NCBI GenBank assembly: GCA_038117225.1
Contig: JAYOFM010000042.1
Coordinates: 1-28,634, forward strand
DNA: 28,634 nt
Source: JAYOFM01 sp038117225
Lineage (GTDB): Bacteria; Pseudomonadota; Alphaproteobacteria; Rhodospirillales; Casp-alpha2
Direction: 5' to 3'
Each line of letters begins with the position of its first letter. Positions within the stretch are counted from its first letter, which is position 1. The notes under the pieces are model-generated. The model saw only the letters and a program-made list of their open reading frames with translations, was not told the origin of the DNA and made no database searches. Shown in pieces: positions 6,407-14,503 of this stretch. Position numbers and translations under genes: made by a program.

Positions 6407-8197
6407 ATGCCTAAGGCCTACGAACAGATCGACCACAAATATGACGTTGTCGTCGTCGGCGCTGGCGGCGCCGGCCTGCGCGCAACTTTCGGCATGGCCA
6501 TTCAGGGTTTGAAGACGGCGTGTATCACCAAGGTGTTTCCCACCCGGTCGCACACCGTGGCCGCCCAGGGTGGTATTTCGGCGGCGCTCGGCAACATGGC
6601 GGAAGATCATTGGGAATGGCACATGTACGACACCGTCAAGGGTGCCGACTGGCTGGGCGACCAGGACGCCATTGAGTATATGTGCCGTGAAGCCGTGCCG
6701 TCGGTCGTCGAATTGGAACACTACGGCGTACCATTTTCGCGCACCCCGGAAGGCAAAATCTACCAGCGCCCGTTCGGCGGCCATATGCGAAACTTCGGCG
6801 AAGCCCCGGTGCAGCGCGCCTGCGCCGCCGCCGATCGTACCGGCCACGCCATCCTGCACACGCTCTATCAACAAAGCCTCAAACACGACGCCGAGTTCTT
6901 CGTCGAATATATCGCCCTCGATCTGATCATGGGCGAGGACGGCACCTGCGAAGGCGTCATCGCCTGGAACATGGACGACGGCACCATCCACACTTTCCGG
7001 GGCCACATGGTGGCACTGGCCACCGGTGGCTACGGGCGCAGCTATTTCTCTGCTACTTCGGCACACACCTGCACCGGCGATGGTCACGGCATGATCGCGC
7101 GCGCCGGCCTGCCGCTACAGGATCAGGAATTCGTCCAGTTTCACCCAACCGGCATTTACGGGTCCGGCTGCCTGATCACTGAAGGCGCGCGCGGCGAAGG
7201 CGGTTATCTGACCAATTCCGAAGGCGAGCGTTTCATGGAACGTTACGCGCCAACCGCCAAGGACCTGGCCAGCCGCGATGTGGTCAGCCGTTCCATGACA
7301 GTGGAAATTCGCGAAAACCGCGGCGTCGGCGTGGACGGTGATCACATCCATCTGCACCTGGAACATCTTGGCGCCGATGTGTTGAGCGAGCGGCTGCCGG
7401 GCATCACGGAATCGGCGCAGATTTTCGCGGGTGTCGATGCATCCAAGGAACCAATACCCGTACTGCCGACCGTGCACTACAACATGGGCGGCATTCCGAC
7501 CAATCACATGACCGAGGTCCTGCGCCCGACGGCGGACGACCCGGATGCAATCGCGCGTGGCCTGATGGCGATCGGCGAATGCGGCTGCGCCAGCGTGCAT
7601 GGCGCCAACCGGCTGGGCACCAATTCGCTGCTTGATCTGGTGGTATTCGGCCGCGCCGCATCGATCAAGGCGCGCGAACTGATCAAGCCGGGCTCGCAAC
7701 TTCGCCCGCACCGCAAGGACTGCACCGACCGGACGCTGGAGCGCCTCGATCATTATCGACATGCCAAGGGCGGCACGCCGACGGCGGAACTCCGATTGCG
7801 CATGCAAAAAGTCATGCAAAATAACGCTGCCGTGTTCCGCACGTCGGAAGTGCTGGCCGAAGGCTGCAAGCTGATCGATGAGGTTTGGGACGGCATGGAC
7901 GACATCGCCGTCAGCGACCGCTCGCTGATCTGGAATTCGGATCTGGTGGAGACGCTGGAACTCGAAAACCTGATGATCAACGCCAAGTCGACCATGTACT
8001 CGGCGGAAGCTCGTCACGAAAGCCGGGGCGCGCACGCCCACGAGGACTACCCCGACCGCGATGACGAGAATTGGATGAAACACTCACTTGCTTGGGTCGA
8101 TTCGGCGGGCAAGGTCAACCTCGACTATCGTCCCGTTCACGCCTGGACGTTGACCGAGGAAGTCGAATACATCGAGCCCCGGGCTCGGGTTTACTAG
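6407..8197 (+). CDS. sdhA: Succinate dehydrogenase flavoprotein subunit SdhA
   Basis: Catalytic subunit oxidising succinate to fumarate on the cytoplasmic face of the membrane. The protein has 596 residues, normal for the family. It has the N-terminal dinucleotide-binding motif VVVGAGGAGLRA and the RSHTVAAQGG motif, whose His49 is expected to bind FAD covalently. The substrate-site segments FHPTGIYGSG and EGARGEGG are present, and CGCASVHGANRLGTNSLLD lies further on. It starts 7 nt after the sdhD stop. The C-terminus ends with the usual YIEPRARVY. Nothing unusual was seen. Confidence 0.97.
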   Translation: MPKAYEQIDHKYDVVVVGAGGAGLRATFGMAIQGLKTACITKVFPTRSHTVAAQGGISAALGNMAEDHWEWHMYDTVKGADWLGDQDAIEYMCREAVPSVVELEHYGVPFSRTPEGKIYQRPFGGHMRNFGEAPVQRACAAADRTGHAILHTLYQQSLKHDAEFFVEYIALDLIMGEDGTCEGVIAWNMDDGTIHTFRGHMVALATGGYGRSYFSATSAHTCTGDGHGMIARAGLPLQDQEFVQFHPTGIYGSGCLITEGARGEGGYLTNSEGERFMERYAPTAKDLASRDVVSRSMTVEIRENRGVGVDGDHIHLHLEHLGADVLSERLPGITESAQIFAGVDASKEPIPVLPTVHYNMGGIPTNHMTEVLRPTADDPDAIARGLMAIGECGCASVHGANRLGTNSLLDLVVFGRAASIKARELIKPGSQLRPHRKDCTDRTLERLDHYRHAKGGTPTAELRLRMQKVMQNNAAVFRTSEVLAEGCKLIDEVWDGMDDIAVSDRSLIWNSDLVETLELENLMINAKSTMYSAEARHESRGAHAHEDYPDRDDENWMKHSLAWVDSAGKVNLDYRPVHAWTLTEEVEYIEPRARVY

Positions 8198-8211
8198 GGG
8201 GGTAAGCGGAC

Positions 8212-8991
8212 ATGGTCGAATTCAATCTTCCCGCCAACTCCCGCATCAGCGGCGCTGGAAAATCGTTCCCGGCGCCGGCCGAGGCCAAGCGAACCAAGCG
8301 TTTCCAAGTTTATCGCTTCGATCCGGACTCGGGCGAAAACCCACGTGTCGATACCTTCGATATTGATCTTGATGCCTGTGGACCGATGGTTCTGGACGCC
8401 CTGATCAAGATTAAGAATGAGGTCGACGCGACACTGACCTTCCGGCGCTCCTGCCGCGAGGGGGTCTGCGGTTCCTGTGCCTTCAACATCGATGGCACCA
8501 ATACGTTGGCCTGCACCAAGCCGATCGCCGACATCAAGGGCGACGTAAAAATTTATCCGTTGCCGCACATGCCGGTGATCAAGGACTTGGTGCCCGATCT
8601 CAACCGGCCATACGCGCAGCTGCGTTCCATCGAACCGTGGCTGCAAGCGGACACGCCGGCACCCGTACGGGAACGCCTGCAGAGCCCCGAGGAGCGGGCC
8701 AAGCTAGATGGCCTGTGGGAATGCATCTTGTGCTTTTGCTGCCAAACCAGTTGCCCCAGCTATTGGTGGAACGGTGATCGCTACCTGGGTCCGGCCGTTC
8801 TGCTGCAGGCCTATCGCTGGATTGCTGATTCTCGCGACGAAGCCACGGGTCGGCGCCTTAACCGTCTCAATGATGCGTTCCGACTGTTCCGCTGCCATAC
8901 CATCATGAACTGCACCAACACCTGCCCCAAGCACCTTAACCCCGGGGCGGCCATCGCCGACATCAAACAGTTGCTGGTGAAGCGTCTCTAG
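8212..8991 (+). CDS. sdhB: Succinate dehydrogenase iron-sulfur subunit SdhB
   Basis: Electron-transfer subunit of complex II, 259 residues. The ferredoxin-like N-terminal domain has [2Fe-2S] ligands C81, C86, C89 and C101 (CREGVCGSC...C). The C-terminal domain has CILCFCC...CP (C171, C174, C177, C181) and C228/C234/C238 for the [4Fe-4S] and [3Fe-4S] clusters. It starts 14 nt after sdhA behind GGGGGTAAG. A short hairpin (CTATC-N6-GATAG, 8998-9013) follows the stop without a T-run and may mark the operon end. Confidence 0.96.
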   Translation: MVEFNLPANSRISGAGKSFPAPAEAKRTKRFQVYRFDPDSGENPRVDTFDIDLDACGPMVLDALIKIKNEVDATLTFRRSCREGVCGSCAFNIDGTNTLACTKPIADIKGDVKIYPLPHMPVIKDLVPDLNRPYAQLRSIEPWLQADTPAPVRERLQSPEERAKLDGLWECILCFCCQTSCPSYWWNGDRYLGPAVLLQAYRWIADSRDEATGRRLNRLNDAFRLFRCHTIMNCTNTCPKHLNPGAAIADIKQLLVKRL

Positions 8992-9158
8992 GGAACACTA
9001 TCTTCGGCGATAGGGTGGCGCGAGCAAGGCCTAGGTTCCGAGGTATTGGGCTTGCTTCCTCGTCGCTACTGCCTATTGGACTCACTAATTTCCCGACCGC
9101 CCTGCTGTCTGTGATGGCGGGCACTGCATCGGCACGGCCTCCGGGCTAGCGTCGTGAC

Positions 9159-9578
9159 ATGGCTGCTCCACTGCCCCTGACGCCGAACACTGATGATTGG
9201 CCGCGCCTTGGCGATGGCCGCATCGACTGGGACCGTGTTTTTGAAGCCAAGAACGGCCTCATCGCGCAGTTGAACAAGGCCAGCGACGCCGTTAGCCTTC
9301 GCCGCGCCGCGAGATTGATCGTGCGCCAGTTATTTCGTCGCCGCGAAGACGCCGCGGTACGTTATCGCTACCTCGCCCGCATAGACACGTTGACGGGCGA
9401 CGACGCCGAAGCCCCCGGTGACCGACAGCGACCACTCGCGGAAATGCTTGATGACGTGATCTGGCTCTTGCGGGCAGTCAAAACGCATCGCCTTGACGCC
9501 GCGAAAACAGCATCCCTCGCCCAGTCCGAACGCGGCCCGCAGGCATTTCCCGGACTCGATAGAACCACATCATCATAA
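9159..9578 (+). CDS. Hypothetical protein, small and helical
   Basis: An open frame of 139 codons that I do not recognise. The translation begins MAAPLPLTPNTDDWPRLGDG. Its middle is a charged helical stretch (about residues 25-65, rich in Arg and Ala, including RRAARLIVRQLFRRRED), and a second helix holds LAEMLDDVIWLLRAVKTHRL. There is no signal peptide or membrane segment. No clear ribosome site precedes the ATG, so the start is uncertain. It converges on the DUF6494-type gene and is followed at 16 nt by a strong hairpin, which supports it as a transcribed gene. Confidence 0.5.
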   Translation: MAAPLPLTPNTDDWPRLGDGRIDWDRVFEAKNGLIAQLNKASDAVSLRRAARLIVRQLFRRREDAAVRYRYLARIDTLTGDDAEAPGDRQRPLAEMLDDVIWLLRAVKTHRLDAAKTASLAQSERGPQAFPGLDRTTSS

Positions 9579-9593
9579 ATTTACCCGGCGCCA

Positions 9594-9615
9594 TGATGAG
9601 GCTTCGGCCTCATCA
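9594..9615. terminator. UUCG-loop hairpin between convergent genes
   Basis: A perfect 9-bp stem, TGATGAGGC-TTCG-GCCTCATCA, has a cUUCGg tetraloop on the plus strand. It sits between the ends of the plus-strand hypothetical gene and the minus-strand DUF6494-type gene. The stop codon of the latter (9613-9615 on the plus map) is part of the stem. There is no strong T-run on either side. Confidence 0.55.
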
Positions 9616-9819
9616 CTCCAGGTCGATCGAACCCTTTATCTCATGCGACATGCCCAGGCTTTCGATGCTCAGCACAACCTTAGCATCGACGGTATCCCCG
9701 GCGCCGACCTTGCCGGCGGCGACGGCGTCGCGGATCGCCGTCTCGATTTCACGCTGCGAGGTCACCCCGACATTCTTGAGAAACTTTCGCACCTGCATGT
9801 TGAAGGCGTCTTCGTCCAT
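9613..9819 (-). CDS. DUF6494-type small protein
   Basis: A 68-residue protein starting MDEDAFNMQVRKFLKNVGV. It matches my recollection of the DUF6494 family: an N-terminal MDED.FN..(V/I)RKFLK, a middle SQREIE.A(I/V)R.A...GK, and a C-terminal beta-strand region ending in G.I.LE. The function is unknown. A very good ribosome site, GGGAGGT, lies about 5 nt before the ATG at 9817-9819. It is divergent from the PaiB-type gene and shares a 160-bp intergenic region with it. Confidence 0.75.
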   Translation of the reverse strand: MDEDAFNMQVRKFLKNVGVTSQREIETAIRDAVAAGKVGAGDTVDAKVVLSIESLGMSHEIKGSIDLE

Positions 9820-9840
9820 GTTTACCTCCCTGGTTATTGA

Positions 9841-9856
9841 TTAATGGTACCATCAA
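9841..9856. promoter_or_regulatory. Palindrome in the divergent DUF6494-paiB intergenic region
   Basis: ATGGTACCAT (9844-9853) is a perfect 10-bp palindrome, extended to TTAATGGTACCATCAA with one mismatched pair. It lies about 20 bp from the DUF6494-type start. A second inverted repeat, AAACAA-N8-TTGTTT (9899-9918), lies nearer the PaiB-type gene. Either could be an operator for the divergent pair. Function is inferred only from symmetry and position. Confidence 0.3.
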
Positions 9857-9979
9857 AATCGTCATTTTCGGCTCTGGCCGACGGACCGGATATGACTTAA
9901 ACAAACACCCGCTTGTTTCCGGCTCATGTGCCCGCATCATAGGCGCCGCCTCTGGACGGCGACAACGGAGAAGTCGACC

Positions 9980-10603
9980 ATGTACATCCCCCCAGCCTTC
10001 GCGACCGACGACCGCGAACAAATGCGAGCCCTGATCCGTGATCACGGGTTCGGCCTGCTGATCACCTCATCGCCGACGCTAATCGCCTCGCACCTGCCCC
10101 TCGAGTGGGACTCAGGGGATGGTGGCGAGGGGCGTCTGCTCGGCCATGTTTCCGCCGCCAATATGCAATGGCAGGCCTTTGAGGACGACGTCGACGCGCT
10201 TGCCGTGTTCCAGGGACCGCACAGCTATATCTCGCCAACCTGGTACAAGTCGGAAAATATGGTGCCAACGTGGAATTACGGCGCCGTGCATGCGTATGGC
10301 CGCCCGCGCATCCTCGACGAAGACGCGAAACACGCCCTGCTGACGCGCCTCGTCGCCCATTACGAAGGTAATGCGCCCGGTGACTGGAATATGGATGGGC
10401 TCGACGCCGATTACGTCGCTGCAAAGATGAAGGGTATCGTCGCCTTCGAGATGCCGATCGACCGCCTGGAGGGCAAGCTAAAGATGAGCCAGAACGCAAA
10501 GCCCGAAGACGCCCTAGGCGCCATCGACGGCCTGCGAGCCAACGGCGACGCCGAGCGCGCTCGCGTCGCGGATGTCATGGCACGCTGCAATGAGGGGCGA
10601 TAA
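9980..10603 (+). CDS. FMN-binding negative transcriptional regulator, PaiB family
   Basis: A 207-residue flavin-reductase-like split-barrel protein. It opens with MYIPPAFATDD and contains LGHVSAANMQW, FQGPHSYISPTWY and VPTWNYGAVHAYG, all hallmarks of PaiB-type proteins, with GIVAFEMPIDRLEGKLKMSQN near the C-terminus. Family members are named after the Bacillus PaiB protein implicated in protease and sporulation regulation, but most probably bind FMN with an unknown role. The ATG at 9980 follows GGAGAAG at a good distance; an upstream in-frame start at 9926 is less likely. Convergent with the following hydroxylase gene. Confidence 0.88.
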   Translation: MYIPPAFATDDREQMRALIRDHGFGLLITSSPTLIASHLPLEWDSGDGGEGRLLGHVSAANMQWQAFEDDVDALAVFQGPHSYISPTWYKSENMVPTWNYGAVHAYGRPRILDEDAKHALLTRLVAHYEGNAPGDWNMDGLDADYVAAKMKGIVAFEMPIDRLEGKLKMSQNAKPEDALGAIDGLRANGDAERARVADVMARCNEGR

Positions 10604-10636
10604 GGTCTGCCGTCCTCAAGCACGTGGCCAGATGAT

Positions 10637-11461
10637 CTACTGAGTATTCGTCCCGTCGCGAAACGGCTGCACTAGCATGCGGTCGAGGCGCTGTTCCCTC
10701 GGATCACGGAATTCCGAAATGCCAAGCGCCATGGCCTCGTGGCCATCCCGAGGCTGTGCACGGTAGGTGCCGAACAGGTGGTCCCACCAGGGTAAATTGA
10801 AGCCGAAATTGGAATCCGTTTCGTCCCGATGCAACGAGTGGTGAACGCGGTGCATATCTGGAGTCACGACAACCAGGCGAACCGCGGCGTCGAGGGTGCG
10901 GGGCAGGTTGATATTGGCGTGGTTGAACAAGCTGGTCGCATTGAGCGCGATTTCGAACAGCAAAACGGCCGCGGCGGGCGCGCCGATCACCACCACCAGC
11001 GCCATCTTGATGCCGATCGACAAGGCGATTTCAACGGGGTGAAAGCGTGACCCGGTCGTCACGTCGACATCGACGTCGGCATGATGCATGCGATGCAATC
11101 GCCATAACGCGCCGACCTTGTGAAAGGCGAAATGCTGGCCGTAAATGGCGATGTCGAGCAGCAGGAACGAACCCACAAGCGCGATCGCTGTCGGCGCCGT
11201 CCAGATATTGAACAGGCCCCACCCACGTTCAGTCGCCATGAATGCGATGCCCACCGGCGGCAGCGGAATAATCAGACGCATCAGTAGCGTATTGACGATG
11301 ACGATACCCAGATTGGACGGCCAGCGTCGGGCCCGTCCCTGGATCAGGTTGCGTCGCGGCGCGATCGCCTCGACCACCATCATTGCGGACAGGACGCCGA
11401 CAAACACGCCGAGGCGCAATGTCGGTTCGTTGGCGAGTATCGTGGCGGTGATCGCCTCCAT
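10637..11461 (-). CDS. Fatty acid hydroxylase / sterol desaturase family protein
   Basis: An integral membrane di-iron oxygenase of about 274 residues. The histidine clusters expected for the family are visible: HFAFH, HRMHH with a following FHPVE, and HRVHHS. Several hydrophobic segments precede and separate them. Family members hydroxylate or desaturate lipids, carotenoids or sterol-like molecules; the substrate cannot be told from sequence. I prefer the ATG at 11459-11461 (MEAITATIL). An earlier ATG at 11507-11509 would add 16 residues, and neither has a strong ribosome site. It is divergent from the oxidoreductase gene at 11596, leaving only about 135 bp for both promoters. Confidence 0.85.
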   Translation of the reverse strand: MEAITATILANEPTLRLGVFVGVLSAMMVVEAIAPRRNLIQGRARRWPSNLGIVIVNTLLMRLIIPLPPVGIAFMATERGWGLFNIWTAPTAIALVGSFLLLDIAIYGQHFAFHKVGALWRLHRMHHADVDVDVTTGSRFHPVEIALSIGIKMALVVVIGAPAAAVLLFEIALNATSLFNHANINLPRTLDAAVRLVVVTPDMHRVHHSLHRDETDSNFGFNLPWWDHLFGTYRAQPRDGHEAMALGISEFRDPREQRLDRMLVQPFRDGTNTQ

Positions 11462-11595
11462 GATCGGTAGATGATGATCTCTTCTGATGCCTGGGTAAAC
11501 CCAATCCATTGGCGCCAGCGCCAGACCACACGGGCTTTCCCGTGGGCGGTTCGGGTGTTAGGGTTTCCGCGTCAACGGCTCCCGGAAACCCGGTC

Positions 11596-12966
11596 ATGAA
11601 CCTACACACGATGCTCGCCCGCCGCGCCGAGGAAGGTCGTCCGCTTCGTGTCGGCCTGATCGGTGCCGGAAAGTTCGGCACCATGTTTCTGTCACAGGTT
11701 CGCCGTACCCCCGGGTTGCATCTTTTGGGCATCGCCGATCTGGATCCCATGCGCGCCCGCGCCGCCTGTGTTGCAACCGGCTGGCTGGAAGACGCCTACG
11801 CCGCGACCAGCGCCGCAAAGGCACTGGCGCAGGGCACCACCTGGATCACCGATGACGGCGAGAACCTGATCCGGTCCGGCGGCATGGATGTCATCGTCGA
11901 GGCGACGGGCAACCCGGAAGCCGGCGTCCGTCACGCGCTCGCCTGCTTCGATCGCGGCCGAGACCTTGTCATGGTCAACGTGGAAACCGATGCCCTGGTC
12001 GGCCCGGTCCTGGCGCAACGGGCTGAAGCGGCGGGTGTCGTCTATTCATTGGCATCAGGCGATCAACCGGCCTTGATTTATGAAATGGTCGATTGGGCGC
12101 GCACCATCGGCCTTGACGTGGTCGCCGCCGGCAAGGGCACGCTCTACATGCCGGAATTTCACGCCTCGACCCCGGACACAGTTTGGGGCTACTACGGCCT
12201 GACGCCGGAACGGGCCGCCGCCAGTGGCATGAACGCAAAGATGTTTAATTCCTTCCTCGATGGCACCAAATCGGGGATCGAAATGGCGGCGGTCGCCAAC
12301 GCCACGGGACTCGAGCCGCCGAAGGATGGCCTCGCGTTTCCACCGTGTGGCACCGGCCACCTGGCATCAACATTGATCCCCAAGGCGGACGGCGGCGTGC
12401 TAGATGGCAAGGGCCGCGTCGAGGTTATCTCCTCGCGGAATAGGGATGGCAATGACATCGACGACGATCTGCGCTGGGGCGTTTACGTCACCTTCGAAGC
12501 GCCGACCGAGTATGTGCAACGTTGCTTCGCTGATTATGGCCTAATCACCGATGTCAGCGGCCGTTATGCGTCGCTTTGGCGCCCGTACCATCTGATCGGT
12601 TTGGAGCTTGGCGTCAGTGTCGCCTATGCGGGCTTGCTGCGTCAGGCGACCGGCACCGCGCGCGCCTGGAAGGGGGATGTGGTGGCGACGGCCAAGCGCA
12701 ACCTGCAAGCGGGCGAGGCGCTCGATGGCGAGGGCGGATTCACGGTCTGGGGTAAACTGATGCCGGCGGCTGATTCGCTGGCCATTGGCGCCGTACCCGT
12801 CGGCCTCGCTCATGGCGTGACACTGAAAAACGTTATTCCCGAGGGCGCCGTGGTGCGCTGGCGCGATGTGGTGGCACCAGAGGATACCCTGGCGCTCGGA
12901 CTACGGCGGGAAATGGAAAACACGCTGGGCGCGGGGCTCGTGGGCCGCATGGCCAAGAGCGCCTGA
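11596..12966 (+). CDS. Homoserine dehydrogenase-like NAD(P) oxidoreductase with SAF-like C-terminus (DRL-related family)
   Basis: A 456-residue protein with an N-terminal Rossmann motif (VGLIGAGKFGTMFL) and IVEATGNPEAG in the dinucleotide-binding half. The C-terminal part (from about KRNLQAGEALDGEGG) looks like a SAF domain. This is the COG4091 predicted homoserine dehydrogenase family. From memory, it includes DRL, the DXR-like 1-deoxy-D-xylulose 5-phosphate reductoisomerase of Brucella, but most members have unknown substrates. The ATG at 11596 is chosen because the upstream extension to 11509 is low-complexity and not family-like. It is followed after 18 nt by zapE, probably in one transcript. 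Confidence 0.75.
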   Translation: MNLHTMLARRAEEGRPLRVGLIGAGKFGTMFLSQVRRTPGLHLLGIADLDPMRARAACVATGWLEDAYAATSAAKALAQGTTWITDDGENLIRSGGMDVIVEATGNPEAGVRHALACFDRGRDLVMVNVETDALVGPVLAQRAEAAGVVYSLASGDQPALIYEMVDWARTIGLDVVAAGKGTLYMPEFHASTPDTVWGYYGLTPERAAASGMNAKMFNSFLDGTKSGIEMAAVANATGLEPPKDGLAFPPCGTGHLASTLIPKADGGVLDGKGRVEVISSRNRDGNDIDDDLRWGVYVTFEAPTEYVQRCFADYGLITDVSGRYASLWRPYHLIGLELGVSVAYAGLLRQATGTARAWKGDVVATAKRNLQAGEALDGEGGFTVWGKLMPAADSLAIGAVPVGLAHGVTLKNVIPEGAVVRWRDVVAPEDTLALGLRREMENTLGAGLVGRMAKSA

Positions 12967-12984
12967 GCCGGAACGGCGGCCCCC

Positions 12985-14127
12985 GTGAGCGCCAACAACG
13001 AACTCCTAGCCACCTATCAAGCCATGATCGCAGCCGGCGACATCCACGCCGACAAGGCGCAGGCGCATGCCGTCGATCTGTTGTGCGACCTCAATAATCA
13101 CCTCGCAACATACAGCACACAGATGGGCAAGACCGGGTGGCGTCAGCGTCTGAAGTTGGGCGGTGGCCGCAAGTCACCACCGCGCGGCCTGTACATGTGG
13201 GGCGGTGTCGGCCGGGGCAAATCAATGCTCATGGATATGTTTTTTGAACATGCCCAAGTCGAGGAAGCGGACAAGAAACACGTTCACTTTCACGCTTTTC
13301 TGCAGGAAGTCCACCGCCGCGTCCACGCCTTCCGCGAAGCGCAGAAGGCGGGCAAGATGGCGGAGTCCAAAGATCCCCTGCTCGCACTATCGAAAGTCAT
13401 TGTCGATCAAGCCTGGCTGCTTTGCTTCGACGAATTTCACGTCACGGATATCGCGGACGCGATGATCCTAGGGCGACTTTTTGAATCACTATTCGACCAG
13501 GGCGTCGTCGTTGTCGCGACATCGAACCGCCATCCCAAGGACCTATACAAGGACGGCCTGCAGCGGGATCGCTTCCTGCCCTTCATCGACATCTTTCTGG
13601 ACAAGATGGCGGTCATGGAACTGGATTCAGACACCGACTATCGGCTCGACCGATTGCGCGATTTGGATGCCTTCCTTTCACCGCTGGGCGCCGACACTGA
13701 GGCTCAGTTGGAGGCGAGTTTCATTTCGCTGACCCGCGGCGAACGAGCACGTGCCGTGACCCTGAACGTCAACGGCCGCGAACTCAACGTTCCCAAGGTC
13801 GCCGATGGCGTCGCCTACACCAGTTTCAAGGAGCTTTGCGAACAGCCACTCGGCCCTGGGGACTTTCTCGAGATCGCCGGAAAATTCCACACCCTGATGA
13901 TGAGCGGTATCCCAAAGCTGGGGCCGGAAAAACGCAACGAGGCGAAACGTTTCGTAACGCTCATCGATGCCTTGTACGAAGCCAAGGTGAAATTTATCTG
14001 CACCGCCGCCGCGTCACCGACGGAGCTCTACACCGAAGGTGATGGTGCCTTTGAGTTCGAACGCACCGTGTCGCGGCTGATGGAGATGCAATCACCCGAA
14101 TACATCGCGACACCGCATCAAGGGTGA
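12985..14127 (+). CDS. zapE: AFG1/ZapE family ATPase
   Basis: A 380-residue P-loop ATPase related to mitochondrial AFG1. Walker A is WGGVGRGKSMLMD, Walker B is LLCFDEFHVTDI and the sensor region is VATSNRHPKDLY. In Escherichia coli ZapE associates with the FtsZ ring under stress. In alphaproteobacteria the gene commonly sits close to mdh and the suc genes, as here, though nadA-nadC intervenes. It starts with GTG at 12985; no strong ribosome site is seen, and it lies 18 nt after the preceding gene, so coupling is possible. Confidence 0.92.
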   Translation: MSANNELLATYQAMIAAGDIHADKAQAHAVDLLCDLNNHLATYSTQMGKTGWRQRLKLGGGRKSPPRGLYMWGGVGRGKSMLMDMFFEHAQVEEADKKHVHFHAFLQEVHRRVHAFREAQKAGKMAESKDPLLALSKVIVDQAWLLCFDEFHVTDIADAMILGRLFESLFDQGVVVVATSNRHPKDLYKDGLQRDRFLPFIDIFLDKMAVMELDSDTDYRLDRLRDLDAFLSPLGADTEAQLEASFISLTRGERARAVTLNVNGRELNVPKVADGVAYTSFKELCEQPLGPGDFLEIAGKFHTLMMSGIPKLGPEKRNEAKRFVTLIDALYEAKVKFICTAAASPTELYTEGDGAFEFERTVSRLMEMQSPEYIATPHQG

Positions 14128-14503
14128 CTGCGCGGTGCGGACTCGACTGGCGACGACCGCTCCCCAGCGCCGCCGCCTTCGACGACCTGACGGGCATCCC
14201 ATATTTCGCGAAGAAAGTGTATTTCCGAATTGTCGGCGAACACCTGCATCGCTTTCGGGGAAGGAACATCTAACTGCTTGTTTAAAGGATATTTTTTATT
14301 GTCGGCTATAATGAGGTGGTTACCGTCGCGACGACAATGTTCGCTACCGCAGCAATTTTTCTCTGGACCTGCCCCCGCATCCCTATATTAAGCTACTCGG
14401 ACGGCCAGCGGGACTGGCCGCCGTGTCGTGACGGCGTGAACTCTGGCAAGTATGCGACACGTGGCCTCGCCCCCCGCCCCGGAAGGCGGAAAGAGAGAAA
14501 TTA
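14128..14503. other. Intergenic region before nadA
   Basis: This stretch holds no convincing gene. A T-rich segment (14281-14300) precedes a perfect TATAAT. A 62-codon GTG frame (14316-14504) ends by overlapping the nadA start (TAATG). It has no ribosome site and begins at or upstream of the predicted transcription start, so I do not call it. No hairpin terminator was found after zapE. Confidence 0.5.
14307..14312 (+). promoter_or_regulatory. Consensus -10 element (TATAAT), probable nadA-nadC promoter
   Basis: A perfect TATAAT lies about 190 nt upstream of the nadA ATG behind a T-rich tract. No good -35 lies at 16-18 nt; TTGTTT at 14278-14283 is 23 nt away, which is too far. The promoter may therefore rely on an activator or on the upstream AT-rich DNA. 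Confidence 0.4.
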
